Part shown: piece by piece, positions 1-7,087 of the stretch | Layout: each line of letters starts with the position of its first letter | How positions within the stretch are numbered: position 1 is the stretch's first letter | Assembly (NCBI GenBank): GCA_003451715.1 | Contig: DMJN01000005.1 | Span: forward strand, 1 to 10,082 | Length of the DNA stretch: 10,082 bases | Direction of reading: 5' to 3' | DNA from: Gammaproteobacteria bacterium | GTDB lineage: Bacteria; Pseudomonadota; Gammaproteobacteria; Pseudomonadales; Pseudohongiellaceae | Position numbers and translations under genes: made by a program | Notes under the pieces: model-generated | The model's database searches: none | The model's input: only the letters and a program-made list of their open reading frames with translations | What the model was told of the DNA's origin: nothing

Positions 1-2201
1 CCGAAGCGATGTTCTTCGTCGATAACCAGTAAGCCAAGATTACTGTAGTCGATATCCGCATGCAGGAGCTTGTGGGTACCGATCAATACATCGGTCTTCC
101 CGTTGACTACATCTAGCAGGCTTTCTTTTTGTTGGCTGGCAGTCTTAAAACGAGAGATCACATCCACCACGATTGGCCAGTTGGCAAACCGATCCTTAAA
201 GCTCTCGAAATGTTGTTGAGCGAGCAGCGTCGTAGGGACCAACATGGCGACTTGCTTATTATTCTGTACAGCGACAAACGCGGCGCGCATCGCAACTTCG
301 GTCTTACCAAAACCCACGTCACCACATACCAGTCGATCCATGGTGCGCTTACTCTGCATATCTTCAATTACGGCTTCGATGGCATTTTCCTGATCGGCAG
401 TTTCTTCGAAAGGAAATGAGGCCGAAAAATTTTCATACTCTTCTGCATCGACGCTGTATTCGTATCCCTTCTTTGCCTGGCGACGGGCATAGATATCCAA
501 TAATTCTACAGCGACATCGTGAATCTTTTCAGCCGCCTTGCGCTTGGTCTTCTGCCACTGATCACTACCCAGATGGTGCAGTGGGGCACTATCCTGATCG
601 GCGCCACTGTAACGACTGATGAGATGAAGCGATGCAACCGGTACGTAAAGCTTCGCGTCGTTAGCGTATTCCAGTGTTAAAAATTCCGTAGTCTGGCCAT
701 CTGTGGTGATGGTCTGCAGGCCACGGTAGCGACCGACTCCATGATCGATATGCACAACGGCATCATCGGCTCTGAGCTCGGTCAGGTTCTTGATGATCAG
801 ATCCGTATTACTTTGAGATTTGCGGCGCCGCCGACGCTGTGCGATGCGATTCCCAAACAGTTGGGCTTCGCTGATGAGAATCAGTTTGTCATCTGCTATC
901 CTCAGACCCTGGTCCAACGATGCAATCGTTATGCAGGGAGATGCCTCACTCTCCAGAAAATCTTCCCAATGGGCTACGGGCTGGGCATCGATACCGATAT
1001 GTTTCAGCACTTCCAGCAGTGTCTCCCGGCGACCCGCAGTTTCGGCGCAAAATAAAACTCGGCCATGTTGTTGTTCAAGAAATTTCTGAATGGCGCTGAA
1101 GGGTTTCTGTAGTCGTGCATTGCTAGCGAGATCGGGCATTGTGGTGCTGCCCAGGCTCATCGCATCGGCATGCTTCCTGATCTCTATCTGCGGATATTTT
1201 TTAAACCTGGCTAGAATCTCGTCTATACGCAGGAAGATAGCATCTGGTTCGAGGATGGGTCGAAAGCGGTCTATCTGACGATCCTCATAGCGACTCTTTA
1301 TATCCTGCCAGAATTTATCGCCGGCTTGTTTCAGATCGTTGTCCCTGAATATCGTTGTAGTGGGTGGAAGAAAATCGAACAGGCAGTCCAGCTTCTCGAA
1401 AAACACGGCGAGATAGTACTCCAGCCCGGGAGAGTTAATGCCCTCGCTGACATCCTGATAGAGCGGACATTGGCGCAGGTCGATGTCGAATAGTTCGTGA
1501 AACTTGTTGCGGAAAGTCGAGATGCCTGTTTCATCCAGGGGGAATTCCCGTCCAGGCAGCAGACGAATCTCTTCGACTCGTGCGTCAGAGCGCTGCGTTT
1601 CAGGATCAAAAATTCGTAGCGTGTCGATTTGGTTATCGAATAAATCGATACGGTAAGGCAGGGGGGAACCCATGGGATAAATATCGATGATCGATCCACG
1701 CACGGCAAACTCGCCATGTTCAAAGACAGAATCCACCGACTGGTAGCCAGCCAGTACCAGCTCTCGGCGTATCTGTTCGATATCGAGTTCCTGCCCCACA
1801 CTCAAGTCCAGACTGTTGGCCGCGATGTATTGCTTTGGGGGTAAGCGATGCATCAGGCTGGTAATGGAGACAACCAGAATGCCCTGCTTGAGTTGGGGTA
1901 GGTGGTGCAGCGCGCTGAGTCTTTCGGAGATAATGTCCTGGTGGGGTGAAAAATTGTCGTAGGGAAGCGTTTCCCAATCCGGCAGGTTGAATACCTCCAG
2001 TGCCTTATTGCTCGCGAAATAGCGCAATTCACGAATCGACTGCTCAACCGTTTCGTTATCCCGGCATACCAACAGTATGGGGCCAGCAGCTTTTGCCGCC
2101 GCATTGCAGATCGCCAGACTCTTGGCGCAGCCCACGGCGTCTTTCCAGTAACAGTTGGCCGAGCTGTCGGTGGGCAATGCAGGGGAGAAGATGTTGGCCA
2201 T
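1..2201 (-). CDS. mfd: Mfd, transcription-repair coupling factor (N-terminal 733 residues, truncated by window edge)
   Basis: Mfd is a DNA translocase that removes RNA polymerase stalled at lesions and recruits UvrA for nucleotide excision repair. I translated the minus strand codon by codon from ATG at 2201 to the left edge and found no stop or frameshift. Visible landmarks are a UvrB-like N-terminal module (DWETLPYDNFSPHQD near residue 75, then FEHGEFAVRGSIIDIYPMGS), the RNA polymerase-interacting domain around residues 478-545 (HIDHGVGRY, then YANDAKLYVPV and HLISRY), Walker A GDVGFGKT at 627-634 with Lys633, and the DEEH helicase box at 728-731. These positions match E. coli Mfd almost residue for residue, so roughly the last 415 residues (rest of the motor and the C-terminal domain) should lie to the left. 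No strong Shine-Dalgarno sequence precedes this ATG. The frame is open further upstream, but that part does not look like Mfd. It is divergent from gap, an arrangement shared with Pseudomonas. Confidence 0.97.
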   Translation of the reverse strand, partial: MANIFSPALPTDSSANCYWKDAVGCAKSLAICNAAAKAAGPILLVCRDNETVEQSIRELRYFASNKALEVFNLPDWETLPYDNFSPHQDIISERLSALHHLPQLKQGILVVSITSLMHRLPPKQYIAANSLDLSVGQELDIEQIRRELVLAGYQSVDSVFEHGEFAVRGSIIDIYPMGSPLPYRIDLFDNQIDTLRIFDPETQRSDARVEEIRLLPGREFPLDETGISTFRNKFHELFDIDLRQCPLYQDVSEGINSPGLEYYLAVFFEKLDCLFDFLPPTTTIFRDNDLKQAGDKFWQDIKSRYEDRQIDRFRPILEPDAIFLRIDEILARFKKYPQIEIRKHADAMSLGSTTMPDLASNARLQKPFSAIQKFLEQQHGRVLFCAETAGRRETLLEVLKHIGIDAQPVAHWEDFLESEASPCITIASLDQGLRIADDKLILISEAQLFGNRIAQRRRRRKSQSNTDLIIKNLTELRADDAVVHIDHGVGRYRGLQTITTDGQTTEFLTLEYANDAKLYVPVASLHLISRYSGADQDSAPLHHLGSDQWQKTKRKAAEKIHDVAVELLDIYARRQAKKGYEYSVDAEEYENFSASFPFEETADQENAIEAVIEDMQSKRTMDRLVCGDVGFGKTEVAMRAAFVAVQNNKQVAMLVPTTLLAQQHFESFKDRFANWPIVVDVISRFKTASQQKESLLDVVNGKTDVLIGTHKLLHADIDYSNLGLLVIDEEHRF

Positions 2202-2270
2202 GGGGCAGGATTCACCGTGACAGGCTACTGGTGGGTCACAGCCATTGCCTGGAATAAAAAAGAATCGCGA

Positions 2271-2299
2271 ATTGTATCTCAAAACCGACTTTTCAGCAG
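2271..2299 (-). promoter_or_regulatory. Possible sigma70 promoter for mfd
   Basis: On the minus strand a TACAAT hexamer (plus-strand 2271-2276) lies about 70 bp upstream of the mfd ATG. The -35 position 17 bp away reads CTGCTG (2294-2299), a poor match to TTGACA. It is placed sensibly, but the call rests mainly on the -10 hexamer. Confidence 0.3.
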
Positions 2300-2345
2300 T
2301 GAATGCTCTGCCGTTGCTCAGTCGTTTATTCAAGCAACCGCTGTG

Positions 2346-2374
2346 TTGCAAGCACCTAGCTTTCGAAAGATAAT
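2346..2374 (+). promoter_or_regulatory. Sigma70-type promoter for gap
   Basis: TTGCAA at 2346-2351 and GATAAT at 2369-2374 are separated by exactly 17 bp, the optimal spacing. Transcription would start near 2381, giving a leader of about 35 nt before the GTG start of gap at 2416. No operator-like inverted repeat was obvious between the promoter and the start codon. It is the best promoter match I found in the window. Confidence 0.6.
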
Positions 2375-2415
2375 ACCCGCCTTCTGAAATCCGGCAGTTA
2401 GTAAAAGGGGAATTT

Positions 2416-3885
2416 GTGGACCGTCCAAGCGTAGATGATTACTTCGGTGACTGGAAACAGCGTGAAGCATTAGTGCAGGAAATGATCCCTGTCATCGGCC
2501 GTTTATTTAGTCAACGGAATATTGGCATCTTTATCTATGGCAGACCCCTGCATAACAGGTCAGTAACCTTCATCATGAAATCTCACCGCTTCGTCCGGCA
2601 GGTCGAGCGTAACGAGATGTCGGAATTCGAAACCCATCCTGTGTTGATGGCCATGGCCAAACTGGATCTGCGGCATGCCCATATAGATTTGGGCAAGCTC
2701 ACCGTTCGATACATGGAACACCTCGAGACCGAAGGGTCGGCAGCGCAGAGTGTGGATGATTTCGTCAGGCAAGAGCTGGCTTATCTCGATGGAACGAAGC
2801 AGAAGCCGATCGAGAAGTCCCAGGATGTTGTGTTGTACGGATTTGGCCGAATCGGTCGATTGATGGCCCGGCTGCTGATCGAGAGAACCAGCACCGGTGA
2901 AGTCATGCGGCTGCGTGCCATCGTTGTGAGACCCGGTGGCGAAGGCGATCTCGAGAAGCGCGCCAGCCTGTTTACTGCCGATTCAGTGCACGGTGCCTTC
3001 CAAGGCACGCTGCGAGTGGATGAAGAAAACAACTGCCTGATTGCCAATGGCAACGTGCTGCATGTGATCTATGCGAATTCGCCGGAGGAGGTTGACTACA
3101 CCGCCTATGGAATCGATGACGCGCTGATAATCGACAACACCGGCAAATGGCGTGACGAGGCAGGTCTTGGTTTACACCTTAAAGCCAAGGGCGCTTCGAA
3201 GGTCATACTAACGGCGCCGGGCAAGGGTGACCTGAAGAACATCGTCTTCGGCATCAATGACAATGAAATGGGCGCCGATGACAAGATCATCACTGCGGCT
3301 TCCTGTACTACTAATGCAATCGCGCCTGTGTTGAAGGTCGTCAATGACCGCTTCGGCATTGAGCACGGCCATATTGAGACAGTGCATGCCTATACCAATG
3401 ACCAGAACCTGCTCGACAACTACCACAAACGCAGTCGACGTGGGCGTAGCGCGGCGCTGAACATGGTGCTGACCGAGACCGGAGCTGCCAACGCGGTTGT
3501 CAAGGTCGTGCCTGAGCTGGCCGGGAAACTAACCGGCAATGCGGTGCGAGTACCCACCCCGAACGTGTCGATGGCAATCATGACACTGACGCTTACAAGT
3601 GAGACCAGCAAGGATGAGCTTAACGAGTTTTTACGCGATATCGCACTGCACTCCAAGCTGCAGGATCAGATCAGCTACACCCAATCCCCCGATGCGGTGT
3701 CATCGGATTTTGTCGGCACACGAGAAGCGGGCATCGTCGATTCGAATGCCACCATAGTAAACGGCAGACACTGTGCACTCTATCTGTGGTACGACAATGA
3801 ATTCGGTTACTGCTGTCAGGTTGGCAGAATGGTCTACAAGATGGCTGGAGTGCGCTTTCAGACCTATCCAGTAGACTGGAAATGA
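2416..3885 (+). CDS. gap: Long-form glyceraldehyde-3-phosphate dehydrogenase
   Basis: It interconverts glyceraldehyde-3-phosphate and 1,3-bisphosphoglycerate in the cytoplasm. At 489 aa it is about 150 residues longer than canonical GAPDH (about 335). The first roughly 135 residues form an extension typical of a Pseudomonas-type subfamily encoded beside mfd; I know no function for it. The catalytic core starts with the Rossmann motif GFGRIGR (142-148). It has the active-site SCTTN with nucleophile Cys297, the catalytic His324 in VHAYT, and LTGNAVRVPTPNVS near 371-384. Where canonical GAPDH has an Asp at the end of the second Rossmann strand (VAINDP), this protein has Arg172 (AIVVRP), so cofactor preference may not be strictly NAD. 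The GTG start is supported by AAAAGGGG at 2403-2410, 5 nt upstream, and by the promoter above it. The family often has a gluconeogenic or alternative role, but the direction here is not shown by sequence. Confidence 0.94.
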   Translation: MDRPSVDDYFGDWKQREALVQEMIPVIGRLFSQRNIGIFIYGRPLHNRSVTFIMKSHRFVRQVERNEMSEFETHPVLMAMAKLDLRHAHIDLGKLTVRYMEHLETEGSAAQSVDDFVRQELAYLDGTKQKPIEKSQDVVLYGFGRIGRLMARLLIERTSTGEVMRLRAIVVRPGGEGDLEKRASLFTADSVHGAFQGTLRVDEENNCLIANGNVLHVIYANSPEEVDYTAYGIDDALIIDNTGKWRDEAGLGLHLKAKGASKVILTAPGKGDLKNIVFGINDNEMGADDKIITAASCTTNAIAPVLKVVNDRFGIEHGHIETVHAYTNDQNLLDNYHKRSRRGRSAALNMVLTETGAANAVVKVVPELAGKLTGNAVRVPTPNVSMAIMTLTLTSETSKDELNEFLRDIALHSKLQDQISYTQSPDAVSSDFVGTREAGIVDSNATIVNGRHCALYLWYDNEFGYCCQVGRMVYKMAGVRFQTYPVDWK

Positions 3886-3939
3886 ATTTTACCCCTCTTA
3901 TTGATGGCTGGAGTGCGCTTTCAGACCTATCCAGTAGAC
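3840..3939 (+). repeat. Exact 37-bp direct repeat duplicating the 3' end of gap
   Basis: Bases 3840-3876 (inside gap, encoding MAGVRFQTYPVD) recur without a mismatch at 3903-3939. The copies are offset by 63 bp (21 codons), with 26 bp between them that include the gap stop codon. In the gap frame, the second copy is followed by GAA TGA, so a single-copy version of the locus would still give a sensible C-terminus ending in VDE instead of VDWK. Perfect identity implies a recent event or ongoing recombination. I see no transposase or terminal inverted repeats around it. Confidence 0.95.
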
Positions 3940-4028
3940 GAATGACGGCACCGGTCCCGGTGGTTCGATGCAAGGGAGCGCTTTACTGTCTGGACGAAAT
4001 TCGTAACGAGAAGCTGATTAGCTCATGA
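3882..4028 (+). CDS. Possible 48-aa translationally coupled ORF between gap and apbE
   Basis: An ATG at 3882 overlaps the gap stop codon (ATGA), and the TGA at 4026-4028 overlaps the apbE start (ATGA). The frame would therefore couple translation of all three genes. The product begins MNFTPLIDGWSAL and ends DEIRNEKLISS, with two cysteines and no signal peptide or membrane segment; I do not recognise it. Residues 8-20 are the second copy of the 37-bp gap repeat read in another frame, so this part cannot be an ancient conserved protein. It may be a by-product of the duplication that merely keeps ribosomes moving to apbE, which has no good Shine-Dalgarno sequence of its own. Confidence 0.3.
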   Translation: MNFTPLIDGWSALSDLSSRRMTAPVPVVRCKGALYCLDEIRNEKLISS

Positions 4029-5083
4029 ACGAGATTCTGCGCCGCCATAGTTTTTCGATAACTTTCCTGCTCGTTCTGATTGGCTTCATTTTCCTGTCCG
4101 GCAACGACGATGACGATATTCAGCAGTTATCGGGTTTCACAATGGGAACCAGCTACCAGTTTCAATTGGTAGACATGCCGTCGGACGATACCCCTGAGGA
4201 AATTTCAGCTGATGTGAATGAGCTGTTGATGCAACTCGATACCAGTATTTTCTCAACCTTTGTATCGGATTCTGAATTGTCGCGTTTTAACAGGCATTCG
4301 GCAAACGTGCCTTTTATCGCCTCTGCATCTCTGATTGAAGTGTTAGAACTGGCACAGGAGATCTCCATACAGACCCGTGGTGCCTTCGATATTACCGTGG
4401 GTCCGCTGGTGAACCTGTGGGGTTTTGGTCCGGATATTTGGCCAGTGGATGCAGAGGTGCCGACAGACGCAGCCATCGAGGCAGCCTCGAACAGGGTAGG
4501 ATTCCGGTACCTGCAGATCGATGCCGCCAGATCACAACTGCTCAAGACTGCCGACATCTCACTCGATCTGAGTGGCATCGCCAAGGGCTATGCTGTCGAT
4601 CGCATCGCCACGTATTTTGATTCGCTGGGGGTGCAGAATTACTTCCTGGAGATCGGTGGCGAGCTGAAGATCAAAGGTGTCAAGCCGGGCAATGAAAGCT
4701 GGGTGCCTGCCATCGAGGCTCCGCTGAATGCGGCACCCCAGGTCTATGAAATCATCTACAGCAGGGGTGAGACTATTGCCGTGGCGGGCTCTGGCGACTA
4801 CCGCAATTACTTCGAGCAGGATGGCATACGCTATTCACATGAGATCGACCCTCGCACCGGCAGACCGGTTACCCATAACCTGGCGGCAGCCTATGTAATC
4901 GATCAGTCCGCAGCGAGAGCCGATGCCCTCGCCACGGCTTATATGATTCTGGGAGTAGAGGAGGCCAGTGAACTTGCCGAGCGCAATCGACAGGCGGCGT
5001 ACTTCATCTACCGAGACACTAACGCTGAGTTCGGCGATAGCCTCAGCAGTGAATTCAGGAAATACCTTAGCACGGCACCTTAA
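4025..5083 (+). CDS. apbE: FAD:protein FMN transferase (ApbE)
   Basis: ApbE uses FAD to attach FMN covalently to a Thr/Ser of target proteins on the outer face of the inner membrane; the classic targets are NqrB, NqrC and RnfG/RnfD. The 352-aa protein has a hydrophobic segment at about residues 10-25 and then the family motifs in order: FTMGTSY (38-44), STFVSDSELSRFN (77-89), GAFDITVGPLVNLWGFGP (119-136), DLSGIAKGYAVD (181-192), GGELKIKG (211-218), HEIDPRTGRPV (272-282) and ADALATA, with the likely Mg-binding Asp300 and Thr304. It should be active. Many ApbE proteins are lipoproteins with a lipobox Cys; here the hydrophobic stretch ends in LSGNDDDD with no Cys, suggesting an N-terminal anchor. 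ATG 4025 is the first start after an in-frame stop at 4019. No target gene is present in the window, although relatives carry nqrABCDEF directly upstream. Confidence 0.93.
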   Translation: MNEILRRHSFSITFLLVLIGFIFLSGNDDDDIQQLSGFTMGTSYQFQLVDMPSDDTPEEISADVNELLMQLDTSIFSTFVSDSELSRFNRHSANVPFIASASLIEVLELAQEISIQTRGAFDITVGPLVNLWGFGPDIWPVDAEVPTDAAIEAASNRVGFRYLQIDAARSQLLKTADISLDLSGIAKGYAVDRIATYFDSLGVQNYFLEIGGELKIKGVKPGNESWVPAIEAPLNAAPQVYEIIYSRGETIAVAGSGDYRNYFEQDGIRYSHEIDPRTGRPVTHNLAAAYVIDQSAARADALATAYMILGVEEASELAERNRQAAYFIYRDTNAEFGDSLSSEFRKYLSTAP

Positions 5084-5109
5084 ATGCTTTTGAGCCATTG
5101 CAGCTAAAC

Positions 5110-5342
5110 GCCATGAACACCCGGTAGAAGGGGCGCAGTGTCGCTGTGATCTGGACCAGGTGGGTGGGAGCTGCACTCATCTGGGGACCATTCCCTCGAA
5201 GGCGCTGAGACATTCCGTGAAGCAGGTCATGGCGTTTAATACCAATCCGATGAAATATTTTCTGACCACCACCTTCAATTATCCCACCATGGCCGAAGCC
5301 TATCGCACGGCAGCGCTGGATGGTTTAAACCGGGTTTTCTAA
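5110..5342 (+). pseudogene. sthA: Remnant of soluble pyridine nucleotide transhydrogenase (SthA), with frame damage and a large internal deletion
   Basis: Intact SthA is a cytoplasmic FAD enzyme of about 465 residues that equilibrates NADPH and NADH. Three pieces survive here. Bases 5110-5151 read AMNTR, a TAG stop, then KGRSVAVI, matching the region after the FAD-binding glycine motif. After an apparent loss of about 7 nt, the frame shifts and 5160-5249 read [17 protein letters not shown] onwards to FNTNPM; the single Cys followed by Thr is diagnostic of SthA rather than of other disulfide reductases. This joins directly to [18 protein letters not shown] and DGLNRVF, the natural C-terminus, with a TAA at 5340-5342. 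About 380 internal codons are missing, and the first 20 or so codons are not recognisable after apbE. A 60-codon frame from GTG 5160 stays open, but a functional product is implausible. The match comes from memory of E. coli and Pseudomonas SthA and is strong at both ends. Confidence 0.88.
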
Positions 5343-5936
5343 GCCGCCGAAGCAAGATTCCGAGCATGCCATAAACTGATCCGGTGTGCTTGCTGGAATC
5401 GGTACTACGCCAACACTATTGAGATAGCTCAAAGCCACGGCACAACGAGGCTTGGCATCGGACAAAACACTTGCTATCGACAGGCTATCCGTGTACATTT
5501 TCATCCGCCAAAAATGGCTGATTCGGAGCATAGAAATACGTCGCCAGAGCGTATGGTAAAGGTCCGGATCGAAGCTCGAGATAAAGTGTAAAAACGAACG
5601 ACTGTACAAAGTAACGAGAGCTGATTTCTTTACCTTGATTGTGGGCAGGTAGACGGAGAGGCGTCGTTACCACAATTCTCGGTACTGCAATAAGCTCTCA
5701 GCAATGAGTGGGCGTACCCAATGGGTAGTGACATACAGTCCCTGGCAACTGATGCCTTCTGCCGTGGCAGACACGCAGACTCTGCATGGGGACAAAACTC
5801 TCCTGAATTTACGTCGCACCGCCAAGCAGCATTTTCCCCTCTATTTTTTTCGCTATCATTGAAAAGTTTACTCCTGCGCAAGGTGCTGGGTAGTGAATTT
5901 CTTTTTAATTGCGAATCGGAATCGTTGGAGTAGGAC
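5343..5936. other. 594-bp region upstream of nuoA without a convincing gene
   Basis: This stretch separates the sthA remnant from the nuo operon and must contain or carry the nuo promoter if the operon is transcribed separately. I found no tRNA (no T-loop motif on either strand), no rho-independent terminator and no good -35/-10 pair. Small inverted repeats are present: TTGAG/CTCAA at 5419-5432, TACCC/GGGTA at 5716-5728 and GCAGA/TCTGC near 5775, all of a size expected by chance. Short minus-strand frames exist. One (5325-5609) contains AVALSYLNSVGVVPIPAST, faintly like the C-terminal part of aldo/keto reductases, so decayed gene pieces are possible but unproven. Confidence 0.6.
5927..5930 (+). 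promoter_or_regulatory. Ribosome binding site supporting a TTG start for nuoA
   Basis: GGAG at 5927-5930 lies 6 nt before the TTG at 5937. There is no ATG or GTG in frame before the first membrane helix of NuoA, so the Shine-Dalgarno spacing is what fixes this start. Confidence 0.6.
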
Positions 5937-6386
5937 TTGGAGATATTAAACTTGTTTCAAGGTGGGCTGGGATCTTTCCTTCTTTACGTTGCCTTGGTGT
6001 TGGTGGTCATAGTCCTCATGCTGGGCATCAGCTACTTCCTCGGCCAGCGCATCAATCGACAATACAAGCACACGCCTTTCGAATCCGGCGTAATCTCGGT
6101 TGGCAGTGCACAATTTCGTATCTCCGTTCGTTTTTACCTCACAGCCATACTCTTCATCATCTTCGATCTGGAAGCGGTATTCCTGTTCGCCTGGGCGGTC
6201 GGCGTCAGAGAGGCGGGTTGGCCCGGCTTTATCGAGATCACTATTTTCATCGCTATTCTGGTGGCAGCACTGTTCTACCTGTGGCGTATTGGCGCACTGG
6301 ATTGGCGTACTGAGAGACAGAAACGTGAGCTCACCCTTCTGAAGGGACCGGGTGGGGTGGTTAATAAGAAGGAATTCAAACTATGA
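5937..6386 (+). CDS. nuoA: NADH-quinone oxidoreductase subunit A
   Basis: NuoA is a small membrane-arm subunit of NDH-1 at the junction with the hydrophilic arm, next to the quinone site. The 149-aa length equals the usual size (E. coli 147). Three hydrophobic helices are visible at about 12-35, 64-88 and 98-117. The conserved loop HTPFESGV (45-52) and the acidic helix motif [11 protein letters not shown] (76-86) are both present, as is the RIGALDW signature at the end of helix 3. It starts with TTG and is the first gene of the operon; its stop codon overlaps the nuoB start in ATGA, indicating translational coupling. Confidence 0.95.
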   Translation: MEILNLFQGGLGSFLLYVALVLVVIVLMLGISYFLGQRINRQYKHTPFESGVISVGSAQFRISVRFYLTAILFIIFDLEAVFLFAWAVGVREAGWPGFIEITIFIAILVAALFYLWRIGALDWRTERQKRELTLLKGPGGVVNKKEFKL

Positions 6387-7024
6387 ACTGGCAATTGGAG
6401 TCCGCTGATGAGGCAATCGTCCCCCAACCGGGAGGAAGCGCCTTCGACGAATTCATTCGCCGCAATGTGGTGATGGCCAAGGTGGAAGACCTGGTGGCCT
6501 GGGGGCGTAAGAATTCTATCTGGCCCTTTAACTTTGGGCTTTCCTGCTGTTACGTGGAAATGGCTACGGCATTTACCGCCCGCCATGACCTGGCCCGTTT
6601 CGGTGCCGAAGTCATCCGAGCGACGCCACGGCAAGCCGACCTGATCGTCATTGCCGGCACCGTGTTTCGCAAGATGGCACCGGTGGTGCAGTTATTGTAT
6701 GACCAGTTGTTGGAACCGAAATGGGTGGTCTCCATGGGCTCCTGTGCTAATTCCGGTGGCATGTATGACAGCTACTCTGTGGTGCAGGGCGTGGACAAGT
6801 TTTTGCCGGTGGATGTGTACGTTTCCGGTTGTCCGCCACGCCCGGAAGCGCTGCTGCAGGGGCTCGTGCTGTTGCAGGAACAGATCGCACGGGAACGCCG
6901 CCCATTGAGCTGGATGATCAATGACCAGGGCATTATCCAGCGCGAGGCCACACCGGTACAGCGTGAGAAGCGCAACCCCGAAAGGATCGCGGCTACTGAG
7001 CTGAGATCGCCTGATGATGTTTAG
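6383..7024 (+). CDS. nuoB: NADH-quinone oxidoreductase subunit B
   Basis: NuoB carries the terminal [4Fe-4S] cluster N2, which passes electrons to quinone at the interface with NuoCD. The four expected ligands are visible: the tandem Cys55-Cys56 in LSCCYVEM, Cys121 in GSCANSGG and Cys150 in [13 protein letters not shown]. The 213-aa length is close to that of E. coli NuoB (220). The C-terminal 50 residues are charged and less conserved, as in other members. The start overlaps the end of nuoA by 4 nt and is preceded by AAGGA. The nuoCD gene does not follow at once: 63 AT-rich bases intervene, whereas the other nuo junctions before nuoF overlap. Confidence 0.97.
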   Translation: MNWQLESADEAIVPQPGGSAFDEFIRRNVVMAKVEDLVAWGRKNSIWPFNFGLSCCYVEMATAFTARHDLARFGAEVIRATPRQADLIVIAGTVFRKMAPVVQLLYDQLLEPKWVVSMGSCANSGGMYDSYSVVQGVDKFLPVDVYVSGCPPRPEALLQGLVLLQEQIARERRPLSWMINDQGIIQREATPVQREKRNPERIAATELRSPDDV

Positions 7025-7087
7025 ATAAAATATTGTAAAAACAGATAGTTAAATAACTTAATTTAAGTAAAACATAGATGCATAGAA
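7025..7087 (+). other. AT-rich nuoB-nuoCD spacer with a small palindrome
   Basis: The 63 bp between nuoB and nuoCD are strikingly AT-rich compared with the flanking genes. They contain ACTTAATTTAAGT at 7056-7068, a perfect 6-bp inverted repeat around one base. The nuoCD start has only a weak Shine-Dalgarno sequence, so an unstructured AT-rich leader could help initiation by loading ribosomes directly. It could also hold an internal promoter or an RNA-processing site; nothing in it decides between these. Confidence 0.5.

Noticed and set aside
129..2257. Many short plus- and minus-strand frames across the mfd region, which might suggest a broken gene.
   Set aside because: Codon-by-codon reading of the correct minus-strand frame gives an uninterrupted Mfd from 2201 to the left edge; the short frames are shadows.
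3946..3971. A frame after the second gap repeat copy reads GTGPGGSMQ, like the FAD-binding glycine motif of SthA.
   Set aside because: Only about nine residues match, the DNA is simple C/G-rich sequence, and a stop follows soon after. The true sthA remnant lies on the other side of apbE. Probably chance.
5416..5730. Small inverted repeats (5419-5432, 5716-5728) as terminators or operators.
   Set aside because: Stems are only 5 bp with no following U-tract, which is expected by chance over 600 bp.
5630..5933. Overlapping short frames on both strands upstream of nuoA (minus 5630-5881, plus 5721-5933).
   Set aside because: Neither has a recognisable motif or clear ribosome binding site, and the amino-acid composition looks like non-coding translation.
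5343..5936. A tRNA gene before nuoA, since some proteobacteria have a secG-tRNA-nuo order.
   Set aside because: No T-loop or anticodon-arm pattern was found on either strand.
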